From a virus, in IMG/VR virus record IMGVR_UViG_3300025921_000022, positions 1-53,570 of that record: DNA of 53,570 nt. The stretch is one strand, 5' to 3'. A model generated the notes under the pieces. It saw nothing but the letters and a program-made list of their open reading frames with translations. It searched no databases and had not been told where the DNA came from. The position numbers and the translations under genes are program-made. Of the stretch, positions 41,432 through 49,583 are shown in pieces. Positions within the stretch are counted from its first letter, which is position 1; every line of letters begins with the position of its first letter.

Positions 41432-41903
41432 TGATTATCAGTATATTCCAGGACAATGTAATATGAAACTTGCTACACATTATCCATTAGTCATAAAAGA
41501 GCAAGACACCGGTGGTTATTCAGTATTATTTCCTGATTTTCCGGATGTCGTCATTCAAGCAGACACAAGAAAGGAGGCCTTAAAGGCGGCTGCTGATTCT
41601 CTTAAAGAGAATATTTATAATCGTATTAGTAATTATTTTGACAATCTTCGTAGTGAAAATCATCACACTAATGATAATCTTGTCATTATGAATAATCTTC
41701 TTAATCATTATTATGATAAGTTTTCAGTTGCTATGGATAATCTTCCAGTTGGTAATTATTTTGAGCGTCTTATTTTTAACTTATTTCCTCGTCCATCCCC
41801 TGTGGATGATTATCAATTTTCTATTAAAATAGAGGTTCAAGTTGATGTTCCAATTATTAATTTTTCTGTAAAGACTATTTCAGAAGAAATATTAAAAGCA
41901 TGA
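41421..41903 (+). CDS. HicB-like antitoxin-fold protein without HicA
   Basis: 160 residues. Residues 18-62 (HYPLVIKEQDTGGYSVLFPDFPDVVIQADTRKEALKAAADSLKENI) match the HicB N-terminal RNase-H-like domain. The remainder (100 residues) is not the usual DNA-binding tail. No HicA toxin (60 residues with a catalytic His) is adjacent, so it may be an antitoxin orphan or regulator. It overlaps csrA by 11 bases. An ATG at 41463 is an alternative start closer to the family's usual N-terminus. Confidence 0.65.
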   Translation: MSINDYQYIPGQCNMKLATHYPLVIKEQDTGGYSVLFPDFPDVVIQADTRKEALKAAADSLKENIYNRISNYFDNLRSENHHTNDNLVIMNNLLNHYYDKFSVAMDNLPVGNYFERLIFNLFPRPSPVDDYQFSIKIEVQVDVPIINFSVKTISEEILKA

Positions 41904-42490
41904 GTATTAATGATTTAGAGCAACTAAGGCGATTCAAGAAGAAAATTTTAAAGGATAAAATTAAAGTTACTTTAACTCCTAATGTATGTGATTCATATTG
42001 TTGCGTGATTTACCCTGCTCCAACAGGGATATTATGGAGGGAGTTGGATTCCCACTGTAAAAAGCAGGTTGAGGGAATGATTTTAACTTTTTCTAAGTCA
42101 GCATTAAATTATCTTAAAAAGATTAATCCTATAATTAAAGATTTAGATAATACACCCGTCGAAAGTGGTTTATATAGTAACGATGAAGTCATGACACCCA
42201 TCGCAAGTAGTTTATATAATAGCGATGAAGTCGTAGATAAAGTTGATGAAATATTGAAAAATTATAATGGAGGGTTTGAATTAATTCGTAGCTTGAAGGT
42301 AGATTACCATAGGTTTAGATATTGCCTTAAGTTTGGTTATACGGATGAATATATACCAAAACTTATACCAAGGTGGATACCTATTATTTTTGAGACCAAC
42401 AATTTTATACAAGAAGATTATGCGGAATCAGGGCAGCATATAAGTCCTAAAAAGAAAGGAATATTGTTTATCAATAAGTTTAAGTGTTAA
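41900..42490 (+). CDS. hypothetical protein, 196 aa
   Basis: Begins with the same 16 bases as the HicB-like gene (ATGAGTATTAATGATT), giving MSIND in both. Otherwise not recognisably similar. Contains an internal duplication (SGLYSNDEVMTPIASSLYNSDEVVDKV). ATGA overlap with the previous gene. The end converges on the reverse-strand cluster with a four-base overlap. Confidence 0.55.
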   Translation: MSINDLEQLRRFKKKILKDKIKVTLTPNVCDSYCCVIYPAPTGILWRELDSHCKKQVEGMILTFSKSALNYLKKINPIIKDLDNTPVESGLYSNDEVMTPIASSLYNSDEVVDKVDEILKNYNGGFELIRSLKVDYHRFRYCLKFGYTDEYIPKLIPRWIPIIFETNNFIQEDYAESGQHISPKKKGILFINKFKC

Positions 42491-43200
42491 ACGTTGTCTA
42501 TACCATAATAAGGCATTAATCGATTGTTTATCTTCTTCTCCTCAGCTCTGTCTTGAAAATATCCACGATGTTCAAGAAACAGAATTGCTTGAGTCAAGCA
42601 CCACACTATCCCCCTAGAGCGCTCTTCAGGATAATTTAAAACAGTCTTCATAAAGCCATTGTCTTGGTTCCTTAACTTATTATGGTCAAAAGGATCGGAC
42701 ATCAAATAAATACGATTCTCTGCTATTCGATTTAATGCTCGTTTCAATAGATTGTCTAGCGTCTTACCGAAGTCTAGATATTTAAACTGTTGGACCATTA
42801 CTTCCGCTTTATTCTTACGGATTTCTGAGATAAGGGGATTTCTGATTTCATCCGATGGAACCACCATATAGCTAGGGGATACCCCTTCAATTAGTAGAGA
42901 TGAGTTATTTAAATAGTTACAGCAAAGGTTTTTAGCGTTGGTGATAACCTGGTTAGGATTTAGTGAGAGTGGAGGGAAAACCGAGAACAGTATTAAGCAG
43001 TTTTTCTTATTTTTGTTAGTGAATGCACCAAAGGTCACAGCGGTAGTGAAAGTACCGTTTGAGAACTTCTCAACACCATCAATCAAATGAGGAGAATAAA
43101 GACTAGTGATACTTCTAACATCAGTTCGTGTCGGAGGATAATAAGAGTGCTTCCACAATTGAAACCAGTCTTGGTCTATTATAATGTCTAGCTCTCTCAT
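42487..43200 (-). CDS. hypothetical protein downstream of terL, 237 aa
   Basis: The ATG at 43200 is chosen behind GGGGAGTGAG; a TTG at 43212 is less likely. The sequence (FTTAVTFGAFTNKNKKNCLILFSVF near residue 50, then helices and GIVWCLTQAILFLEHRGYFQ at the end) faintly recalls the RNase-H-fold nuclease half of a terminase, but the catalytic acidic residues cannot be assigned. It is transcribed after terS and terL. Role unknown. Confidence 0.5.
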   Translation of the reverse strand: MRELDIIIDQDWFQLWKHSYYPPTRTDVRSITSLYSPHLIDGVEKFSNGTFTTAVTFGAFTNKNKKNCLILFSVFPPLSLNPNQVITNAKNLCCNYLNNSSLLIEGVSPSYMVVPSDEIRNPLISEIRKNKAEVMVQQFKYLDFGKTLDNLLKRALNRIAENRIYLMSDPFDHNKLRNQDNGFMKTVLNYPEERSRGIVWCLTQAILFLEHRGYFQDRAEEKKINNRLMPYYGIDNV

Positions 43201-43229
43201 CTCACTCCCCAAAAAATTCAGTATTATAA

Positions 43230-44831
43230 CTACTTTTTTACCAGATGTTTATTTTTGTCGGGGTGATGCTCTGGCATTTGGTGTTCTGGATAGATGCCTC
43301 TATCGAAGTTCATATCGAGGGAGTGTACCAGCATACCTTTTTCTCTTAAGTAGATGATAGCTTGGCTTAAGGCGTCTACTAAGTCATTGGTTTCACCTTT
43401 AGGGAATACTTCACAGGCTGATACTAGCATTTCATGGTCTGGCTTGAGGGTTTTTAAATCTTCTCCCATTACCCAGATTTTATGGTTCTCAATAAAGGTG
43501 CTAGCAATGCGGGCTCTATTTTCTTTATCTCCATAGTTTCTGGGATAAAATCCTTTGGCTGGTACTCCTTTGGCGGTTAATTCAGAGAGCACAGCATGTC
43601 CTTGTGCGGCGGATTCTACGATAACCACATCAGGTTGAAGAGATTTTTTGGATTGCTTAGGCTCCTCTCCGATGTCAGAGCAGTTCGCATACAGCCTGAG
43701 GACACGCTCTAGAAGACTGGGGTATTCTATTTTGTCTTGCCAGGCATACATGATTAATACATTGTTGATGCTCTTCTCATCTCTAAACAGTCCCAGGGTA
43801 ATGCAGGCGGAGTTGCTATCCTCATTCTTTTTTGAAGAGTTCCCGGTCATGTCGGTATCCCAGGATTGCAGAATATAAATTATAGTGGGCAGCTCTTCTT
43901 TGGTCCAGACTTTAAACCACTCTCGCTTAATAACGCCACCGCCTGTCGGAGCGGGATTTTGCTGATACTGTCCTGCATAATTATAGGAGCCTAACTGTAT
44001 CTTCTTTTCCTTAATTTTTTTATCATTAAGATAATCAGGGCATAATAGTTCTCCTACCTTTGTTCTAGGGTCTTCCCATGGTTTACCGTTGGTAGAGGGT
44101 AGGGGGACTGTTTTGCATTTCCTGGATGGCTCATATTCCATTGGTAGACATAATTTTACCCAGCCGCTATCGTTCTTCTCTAGATAGCCAGACACATCCA
44201 TGTAGTGGACCCTTTGTTGTACTAATATTAAGGCTCCTATTTTTCCTGGGTTTAATCGAGAAGCCCAGACACGTGAGTACCAGTCATTAGCGGCTTCCCG
44301 AGTGACTTTTGACTCTCCATCTTTGGCATCATTTGGATCGTCCATGATTAAGAAATCCCCACCCAAAGCCGTACCGCCGGCTCTAACGCTGGTAGCAATT
44401 CGATGTCCGTTCTCAGTGGTGGTAAAATGACTCTTAGTGGATTGGTCTTTAGAGATAATGACTCTATCCCCCCAGAAGTTTTGGTACCACTCTGACTCAA
44501 TCAACATCCTACAAAGCCTAGAGTGCTCTAGGGAAATCTTTTGAGCATAAGAGGCGAACAAAAACCTTATACTTGGATCGATAACAAATGCCCAAGCAGG
44601 AAACACCACCGAAAACAGATTGGTCTTACCTGTTCTAGGGGGAATATTAGCCATGAGCTTGGGAATTGTTCCACGTAGAACAGCTTCTAAGTGTTCACAA
44701 GCAGCCCTAATATGCCAGCTGTCAATAAATGGATTTCTTTCACTCTCAATAACTGGCCAGGCTTTCTTTAAGAAGTAATGCAGAGAGTTTTCACAATAGC
44801 ACTTCTCTAACAGAACCTCGGCTTCATTCAT
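43230..44831 (-). CDS. terL: terminase large subunit
   Basis: 533 residues, the DNA-packaging motor. ATPase domain: Walker A PPRTGKT at 64-70, Walker B LIMDDP at 161-166, coupling region ILVQQRVHYMDVSGYL at 202-217. Nuclease domain: first Asp in ILQSWDTDMTG (about 325), then DVVIVESAAQGHAV and the C-terminal ETNDLVDALSQAI acidic cluster of the RNase-H fold. Full length for the family. It overlaps terS by eight bases and both run opposite to the portal, which is 30 kb away on the linear map. Confidence 0.93.
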   Translation of the reverse strand: MNEAEVLLEKCYCENSLHYFLKKAWPVIESERNPFIDSWHIRAACEHLEAVLRGTIPKLMANIPPRTGKTNLFSVVFPAWAFVIDPSIRFLFASYAQKISLEHSRLCRMLIESEWYQNFWGDRVIISKDQSTKSHFTTTENGHRIATSVRAGGTALGGDFLIMDDPNDAKDGESKVTREAANDWYSRVWASRLNPGKIGALILVQQRVHYMDVSGYLEKNDSGWVKLCLPMEYEPSRKCKTVPLPSTNGKPWEDPRTKVGELLCPDYLNDKKIKEKKIQLGSYNYAGQYQQNPAPTGGGVIKREWFKVWTKEELPTIIYILQSWDTDMTGNSSKKNEDSNSACITLGLFRDEKSINNVLIMYAWQDKIEYPSLLERVLRLYANCSDIGEEPKQSKKSLQPDVVIVESAAQGHAVLSELTAKGVPAKGFYPRNYGDKENRARIASTFIENHKIWVMGEDLKTLKPDHEMLVSACEVFPKGETNDLVDALSQAIIYLREKGMLVHSLDMNFDRGIYPEHQMPEHHPDKNKHLVKK

Positions 44832-45345
44832 TTTTTATATTTCTTACTACCTCGTCCAGCTTTCCTTGCTTAATAAGCTCTTTAACGATGTTATGGATAT
44901 CTCGTTGTACGGTAGCCTCTAGCAAGGGGATGCTTAAGTCGAAGGTTCTTTTATCTCGATTATTGATAGCTTGTAGGGCCTCTTCTACAGAGCTACTAGG
45001 CATCCCGAAAATCCTAAGGTTAGCTTCTTTTAGGAAGTTGAACCTAACCTTTGGGTCGATGTTCTTATCCATGCCTAACTTTAATATTTCTAAAGATATA
45101 TCGTAAGCGGACATCCCGTACTCTTCAGCCGCATATTTCATGGATTTTAAGATGCTATCTGGATTCTTGGGTCTGCCGCCCCCTTCTCGGCTCTGACCAT
45201 ATCCAAATCTCACCCCCACCTGATTACCTTTCTGAAACCGGTAAGGCGCATTTCCCCTAGGCGTGTACTTGTTCTTCTTTTTCCAGGATTTCTCTGCCTT
45301 AAAAATCTCTTTCTTTTTTTCTTCCAATTCTTTATCTTTTTCCAT
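44824..45345 (-). CDS. terS: terminase small subunit (DUF5681-type)
   Basis: 173 residues. It carries the basic Gly-rich signature FQKGNQVGVRFGYGQSREGGGRPKNPDSI followed by helices, as in proteins that pair with TerL in this arrangement. The start at 45345 follows GAGGGAACAGA; longer forms upstream run into the divergent promoter. DNA recognition for packaging is expected; the specific pac/cos site is not identified. Confidence 0.7.
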   Translation of the reverse strand: MEKDKELEEKKKEIFKAEKSWKKKNKYTPRGNAPYRFQKGNQVGVRFGYGQSREGGGRPKNPDSILKSMKYAAEEYGMSAYDISLEILKLGMDKNIDPKVRFNFLKEANLRIFGMPSSSVEEALQAINNRDKRTFDLSIPLLEATVQRDIHNIVKELIKQGKLDEVVRNIKNE

Positions 45346-45389
45346 TTCTGTTCCCTCAGTAAAATTCCAACCCACCATTGTAGTAGAGT

Positions 45390-45418
45390 TTGCAATCATT
45401 TTTAAACGTGTATATAAT
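45390..45418 (+). promoter_or_regulatory. promoter for the pentapeptide/ankyrin cluster
   Basis: TTGCAA at 45390-45395, a 17-base spacer and a perfect TATAAT at 45413-45418, about 30 bases before the gene at 45449. It lies between that gene and the oppositely oriented terS. Confidence 0.7.
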
Positions 45419-45448
45419 GGGTTTACATTCACATAAGGAGTAAAACTT

Positions 45449-46054
45449 ATGTTAAGCGAAGGCGAAAGCCGTGTAGAGTTAGTTAATAGGTTTAAAAATA
45501 ATATGATTTATAAATCATCTGGGGCATTTAGCTTAACTCAGTCACGTTTAGACAATATTTTTAACAAAAGGTTGATAGATTTCTCTGGGATGGACTTAAG
45601 TCACATGGTTTTTGATGATTTAGACTTATCCTGTGTCATTTTAGATAAATGTAACTTAGTCTTTTCTTCGTTTAGAAGGGCGGCGATTAGATCTTCTTCC
45701 TTACTAAAGGCAGAGTTGAATGGGGCAATATTGGATAACTGCTTCTTAGATTGCTGTGATATCTCTGAGGCAATCTTTAAGGGAGCGAGCTTAAAGGGGG
45801 CAGTGATTAAGAACCCATTGTCATATTTAACCAGCTTTGAGAATTCAGATTTAACGGGGGCTAAGTTCTCTGGCAGGCTTGATTTTATCAAGACAGATTT
45901 TCGGGAGACCAAAGGGGTTAATATTGTTCAGTTTTGCATTAATGGGATTCCTGGCTATATTTTTAATGGAAAGGTTCATGTCAGAAAAGATGTGGAGAGG
46001 GTGAGTAATTTAGAAGAGATAGTCAATTGCTTAAAGAAGTTAACTATTAATTAA
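45449..46054 (+). CDS. pentapeptide-repeat protein, 201 aa
   Basis: Residues 42-150 show the A/C-(D/N)-L/F-x-x rhythm (FSGMDLSHMVFDDLDLSCVILDKCNLVFSSFRRAAI, LLKAELNGAILDNCFLDCCDISEAIFKGASLKGAVI) of the right-handed quadrilateral helix fold. Some members mimic DNA and protect gyrase; others are effectors. No specific target can be read here. Starts behind AAGGAG, directly after its promoter. Confidence 0.8.
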   Translation: MLSEGESRVELVNRFKNNMIYKSSGAFSLTQSRLDNIFNKRLIDFSGMDLSHMVFDDLDLSCVILDKCNLVFSSFRRAAIRSSSLLKAELNGAILDNCFLDCCDISEAIFKGASLKGAVIKNPLSYLTSFENSDLTGAKFSGRLDFIKTDFRETKGVNIVQFCINGIPGYIFNGKVHVRKDVERVSNLEEIVNCLKKLTIN

Positions 46055-46065
46055 GGAGATATAAT

Positions 46066-46530
46066 ATGTCGAGTGATTTTTTTGATAAACTGTATGCTGT
46101 TGTCACGGATGAGGTTAACCTTAAAACTGGTAGTAAGTTACAGGCTAATGAGATAATAAAGGAACAGATGAATATTATTAAGACCATGAATAAGGTAGTA
46201 GAAGAGACAGTCCATCAGATGCTATATGGTATTTACTATGCCAATTTATTAAAAACCAGTAATAAGGAGAAAAAAATGGCGAACTACAAGATAACGTTAA
46301 AGGATACTTCTTCAAATGAAGTGATAAGCTTTATAGAAGAATACGATATTGAGGGAAGTGAAAGGTTGAAAGATTACTCTTTAAAATATAAGTGGAAAAA
46401 AGGTAATATGTCTTGTGACTGCAATAGAGCTCCTTATTTTCATTATGAAGCGCCTTGTGGGCATGATAAATTTGAGTTGCTTGGTATTAAACGAGTTGAT
46501 AATGAAGTTGATAATGGAGCTAGTAATTAG
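46066..46530 (+). CDS. conserved phage protein with SCDCNR motif, 154 aa
   Basis: The N-terminal 75 residues are helical. The C-terminal part (ANYKITLKDTSSNEVISFIEEYD...YKWKKGNMSCDCNRAPYF) carries the 'WxxGNxSCDCNR' motif of a small phage protein family without known function. A good ribosome binding site and ATG at 46276 suggest the C-terminal domain (MANYKIT...) might also be made separately. Confidence 0.6.
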   Translation: MSSDFFDKLYAVVTDEVNLKTGSKLQANEIIKEQMNIIKTMNKVVEETVHQMLYGIYYANLLKTSNKEKKMANYKITLKDTSSNEVISFIEEYDIEGSERLKDYSLKYKWKKGNMSCDCNRAPYFHYEAPCGHDKFELLGIKRVDNEVDNGASN

Positions 46531-46539
46531 ATGCCTATG
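46521..46539 (+). repeat. 19-bp direct repeat, left flank of the ankyrin gene
   Basis: TAGTAATTAGATGCCTATG spans the end of the previous gene and the start of the ankyrin gene. The identical string at 47415-47433 lies exactly 894 bases on, the length of the ankyrin gene. Confidence 0.9.
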
Positions 46540-47424
46540 TCTTTATCTTCTGAGTTTATCCAAGCTTGCAATAAAGGAGAGTTAGAAGTTGTCTCTAAGT
46601 TATTAGAACAAGATCCTTCTTTAGTCAACGAATCTTCAACGAATTTTGGTAGTCCGTTAATGCTTGCTGCGGCAGGTGGCCACCTTCAGATAGTAGAGAA
46701 GTTGGTGGAGAACAAGGCTGACATTAATATGGTAATTGAAGTTGGACTCTATCGGGGACTGACTGCTTTATGGTGGGCAGCCAACTGCGAGCAATGGCAC
46801 ATTGTTAAGCTACTTTTAGATAAAGGCGTTATAAACCTAGACGCCTGTCTAGTAGAAGAATACTATCAAAGACTAACTGTCTTGTGGTTCGCAGCCGTTC
46901 GTAGGCAGTGGGATATCGTTAAGGCGTTGCTAGAGAAAGGCGCTAAGAACTTAGATGCCTGTCCGGCAGAAGGACCCAATCGAGGGATAACCGCCCTCTG
47001 GTATGCAACCGGTCAGCAGCAATGGGATATTGTCGAGCTGTTGTTAGATAAAGGGGCTAAGAATTTAGATGCCTGTCCGGCAGAAGGATACGCTAGAGGA
47101 ATAACTGTCCTATGGTGTGCAGTTGCTGCAGATCAATGGGATATCGCCAAGCTATTGTTAGAGAAAGGAGCTGGAAATCTAGATGCTTGTCCATCAGAAG
47201 GTCCAACCAGAGGACTACCCGCTCTGTGGGTTGCGGCAGGAAAACAATGGGATATCGTCAAGCTATTGTTAAACAAAGGTGCTAAGAACTTAGACGCCTC
47301 TCCAGTAGAAGGGCCTAATAAAGGGTTAACTGCCCTACGGTGGGCAATCATGGACCAACAGTGGGATATCGTTAAGCTACTCTTCGAGAAGGGAGCTAGT
47401 ATAGAGAAGGCAGTTAGTAATTAG
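46531..47424 (+). CDS. ankyrin-repeat protein, 297 aa
   Basis: About seven ankyrin repeats: a canonical pair (GSPLMLAAAGGHLQIVEKLVENKADIN), then five lengthened units of about 35-37 residues with ...GLTALWWAANCEQWHIVKLLLDKG and NLDACPAEGPNRG. No signal peptide or enzymatic domain. Ankyrin proteins in phages of intracellular bacteria may contact host or eukaryotic proteins, but the target cannot be known. The gene is bounded exactly by 19-bp direct repeats, as an inserted or duplicated cassette. Confidence 0.85.
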   Translation: MPMSLSSEFIQACNKGELEVVSKLLEQDPSLVNESSTNFGSPLMLAAAGGHLQIVEKLVENKADINMVIEVGLYRGLTALWWAANCEQWHIVKLLLDKGVINLDACLVEEYYQRLTVLWFAAVRRQWDIVKALLEKGAKNLDACPAEGPNRGITALWYATGQQQWDIVELLLDKGAKNLDACPAEGYARGITVLWCAVAADQWDIAKLLLEKGAGNLDACPSEGPTRGLPALWVAAGKQWDIVKLLLNKGAKNLDASPVEGPNKGLTALRWAIMDQQWDIVKLLFEKGASIEKAVSN

Positions 47425-47433
47425 ATGCCTATG
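47415..47433 (+). repeat. 19-bp direct repeat, right flank of the ankyrin gene
   Basis: Second copy of TAGTAATTAGATGCCTATG, spanning the end of the ankyrin gene and the start of the next gene, which therefore also begins MPM. Confidence 0.9.
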
Positions 47434-47727
47434 AAGATGTTTTATAAGGAAAAAATCATCCTTAGCATTTATGGAGAATATGTTGAAGGCACCTTACAAG
47501 AGATAGAATCTATTGAACACCATGAGGGTCATATTACTTTAAAATTATGTAACGGTGAAACAAGAACTATAAGTTCGGAAGATCCAATTTACACTAATTT
47601 ATTAGAAAAAGACCCAATTTATACTAATTTAGTAAGAAATAGGAAGTTTTTATTAGAAGAGGTTGGTAATGGTCCCTATAAGGCAATATGGCTTCATATA
47701 AAAAGGATGAAACATGGAGAAATTTAG
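47425..47727 (+). CDS. hypothetical small protein, family of three, copy 1
   Basis: 100 residues. Core IILSIYGEYVEGTLQEIESIEHHEGHITLKLCNGETRTISSED is strand-rich, like a small beta-barrel. An internal duplication gives DPIYTNL twice. Very similar to the gene at 47911. Overlaps the next gene by 14 bases. Function unknown. Confidence 0.6.
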   Translation: MPMKMFYKEKIILSIYGEYVEGTLQEIESIEHHEGHITLKLCNGETRTISSEDPIYTNLLEKDPIYTNLVRNRKFLLEEVGNGPYKAIWLHIKRMKHGEI

Positions 47728-47914
47728 AAATATTTGTATTGAACATTATCAGGATTATATTGAACATCATCAGGACATTAATGGATTAACGCTTATTTCA
47801 TTATATGCCACGCACGACGTAGAATCTGTAGAATATAAAGGAGATAACGTTATTATAAAGCTTTATAATGGAGATAATAGAACAATAAAAACCAATGAAA
47901 TAGTACTAACATGA
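47714..47914 (+). CDS. hypothetical small protein, family of three, diverged copy 2
   Basis: 66 residues. LISLYATHDVESVEYKGDNVIIKLYNGDNRTIKTNE aligns with the core of its neighbours (SIYGEY...ITLKLCNGETRTISSED) but lacks the HH pair and the C-terminal part. The N-terminus contains a short repeat (HYQDYIEHHQDI). ATGA overlap with the next gene. Confidence 0.55.
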   Translation: MEKFRNICIEHYQDYIEHHQDINGLTLISLYATHDVESVEYKGDNVIIKLYNGDNRTIKTNEIVLT

Positions 47915-48171
47915 ACAATCTAATTATTCTTAGTATTTATGGGGAATATATTGAAGGCGCATTGCAACCAATACAATCTATTGAACACCATGAGAGTTAT
48001 TTTATTGTAACATTACGTAACGGTGAAACACATACTATAAATTCTAATGATCGGTTTTATAAAAATTTATTGGAGAATGATTATCTTTATTTATTGGAAA
48101 GTAAGGATATTTTATTAGAAAAGGCTGGTAATCTCAAGCCATATAAAAAAGCTCCTTATATCCTTTGGTAA
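47911..48171 (+). CDS. hypothetical small protein, family of three, copy 3
   Basis: 86 residues. LIILSIYGEYIEGALQPIQSIEHHESYFIVTLRNGETHTINSND closely matches copy 1, as does the end (NLKPYKKAPYILW against NGPYKAIWLH). The tandem set suggests repeated duplication. Function unknown. Confidence 0.6.
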   Translation: MNNLIILSIYGEYIEGALQPIQSIEHHESYFIVTLRNGETHTINSNDRFYKNLLENDYLYLLESKDILLEKAGNLKPYKKAPYILW

Positions 48172-48182
48172 TTATAACTATT

Positions 48183-48410
48183 TTATACATTCACCCCCTC
48201 TCGCTCTTTCTCTTCCTTTAATTCCCTTAAGTCCCCTGAATATTCTATCTCAAACCCCATCCTCACTAACAATGGAAGCTCAACAGGAAAAATAGTTGAT
48301 CTATTTTTAATTAACTCGAACAGCGCTTCAGATACCGGACACGCAGCAATTAAATGAAGCCTTCCCGATAGATGTTTAGCGCGTAACCTAATCTTCGTCT
48401 TTTGACTCAT
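48183..48410 (-). CDS. hypothetical protein, 75 aa
   Basis: Basic N-terminus, then a hydrophobic stretch and a charged acidic tail (LKEEKEREGVNV). Overlaps the end of the nuclease gene by 23 bases. Not recognised. Confidence 0.5.
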   Translation of the reverse strand: MSQKTKIRLRAKHLSGRLHLIAACPVSEALFELIKNRSTIFPVELPLLVRMGFEIEYSGDLRELKEEKEREGVNV

Positions 48411-48819
48411 CCCTTATATCCTCTAATTCCTCTGTATATTCCTCAAGCGCTTTTTGCGCCTCCTCACTAGAATAACACACACTAACCTGATAGCCTCTTT
48501 GTTTTAAAAGAGTTATCATCTCAACTTGTTTTCTACTGGTCTTATTCCGGCCAAACTTAAATTCTATGAACAATCCATGATAACGGTTATTAGGCAATGC
48601 TATAAATACATCCGGAACGCCAGGCGTTACACCCTGATTCTTTAAGTTAATCGCCTCTAAAAAATGACGACTCCCCCCATTGGGTATCGCAAAACAAATC
48701 CTGCGAAGGTACGGGTTCTTATAAGACAACCAAGTAAAAAACTTCCTCTGCTCGGCCGCCTCCCCCTTCACCTTCTTAGGCTTACTCCTAACCTTCCTTG
48801 TCTTCAAGCCTAGTAACAA
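48388..48819 (-). CDS. VRR-NUC domain nuclease
   Basis: 143 residues. Contains the VRR-NUC pattern: IPNGGSRHFLEAINLKNQGVTPGVPDVFIALPNNRYHGLFIEFKFGRNKTSRKQVEMITLLKQRGYQVSVCYSSEEA, with the PD-(D/E)xK residues seen as GVPDV and FIEFKFG. Single-domain phage VRR-NUC proteins are structure-specific nucleases, possibly resolving replication or recombination branches. It overlaps the regulator gene upstream, and both lie beside the candidate origin. Confidence 0.8.
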   Translation of the reverse strand: MLLGLKTRKVRSKPKKVKGEAAEQRKFFTWLSYKNPYLRRICFAIPNGGSRHFLEAINLKNQGVTPGVPDVFIALPNNRYHGLFIEFKFGRNKTSRKQVEMITLLKQRGYQVSVCYSSEEAQKALEEYTEELEDIRDESKDED

Positions 48820-49066
48820 AATAACCTTCCTCCTCCAGCATTTTTTTAATAACCCTCATTCCCCAAATATCAGGCCTAAGAGACGATAATCTTACCACCC
48901 CCTCCGTAATCTCATGTAAAACCAAAGCCTGCTCTACGGGGATTTTTTGACGACCATCATACCATGCGCAAAATTCATCCCGACTACACCTCAACGCCTT
49001 CCTCAGCCTTAACTTGCCAGAAAAAATCTGAATTGCTTTATCTAATTCATACTTAGAAGCTAACAT
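48788..49066 (-). CDS. Cro/YdaS-like DNA-binding regulator
   Basis: 92 residues. LDKAIQIFSGKLRLRKALRCSRDEFCAWYDGRQKIPVEQALVLHEITEGVVRLSSLRPDIWG follows the YdaS/Cro layout: a helix-turn-helix, then the typical 'IP...A..IE..T.G.V....LRPDI' ending. It could control the opposing recT promoter or the leftward nuclease operon. No ydaT partner seen. A second regulator beside the XRE protein at 2843. Confidence 0.7.
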   Translation of the reverse strand: MLASKYELDKAIQIFSGKLRLRKALRCSRDEFCAWYDGRQKIPVEQALVLHEITEGVVRLSSLRPDIWGMRVIKKMLEEEGYFVTRLEDKEG

Positions 49067-49519
49067 AAAACTTGTGCATAAGTCCGTTTAAGTCCCTGTT
49101 CTTAACCTTTCGTCTAGTTTTTGTAAATTCCCTTGCGAATAATAACAACAAAGTTATACATAATCATCCACAATTTGTAAACAGTTTATCAACAAGTTAT
49201 TAACAGGTTTTACACATGATAAGTTATTGAAAATAAAGGAAAAATCGTGTTTTCAACAGAGAAATTGGCCTTCCTCAATAATAATTATTATATAATATTT
49301 CTTTTTTTATAATATATATATATTTATTATATATTATATATATTAATATCATATAGATGTTATATATTAAAAATAATAATATATAATAAATATTTAAATA
49401 ATAATACCTATAGAATTTATAATGTTTAAATAATAATACTGTGCATAACTTATTATAGTTTGAAGGTTAGTTTCCAAATAATAGAAAATATCTTACATAA
49501 AAAATATCTATTTTCTTAC
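49067..49519. other. candidate replication origin
   Basis: A 450-base gap without genes. Exact DnaA-box matches (TTATGCACA on the reverse strand at 49073-49081 and 49440-49448; TTTTACACA at 49208-49216) and near matches at 49164, 49186 and 49197 flank an extremely AT-rich stretch at about 49270-49435 made of TATA and AATAAT runs, suited to strand opening. RecT, SSB and the nuclease lie alongside. Confidence 0.55.
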
Positions 49520-49548
49520 TTGACAAATGTGTGTATCGTCACTAATGT
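49520..49548 (+). promoter_or_regulatory. probable promoter of the recT operon
   Basis: TTGACA at 49520-49525, a 17-base spacer and TAATGT at 49543-49548. Perfect -35, modest -10. Confidence 0.5.
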
Positions 49549-49583
49549 TGTTTTATTACTTTGCGATAGGTGGAGGAATGAAG

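Noticed and set aside
41421-42490. Classical HicAB toxin-antitoxin system
   Set aside because: Only the HicB-like half is visible; neither neighbour resembles HicA in size or motif.
48183-49066. VRR-NUC plus HTH pair as a restriction or defence system
   Set aside because: Single-domain phage VRR-NUC and YdaS/Cro-like proteins are common replication and regulatory genes; nothing here indicates a methylase or other defence partner.
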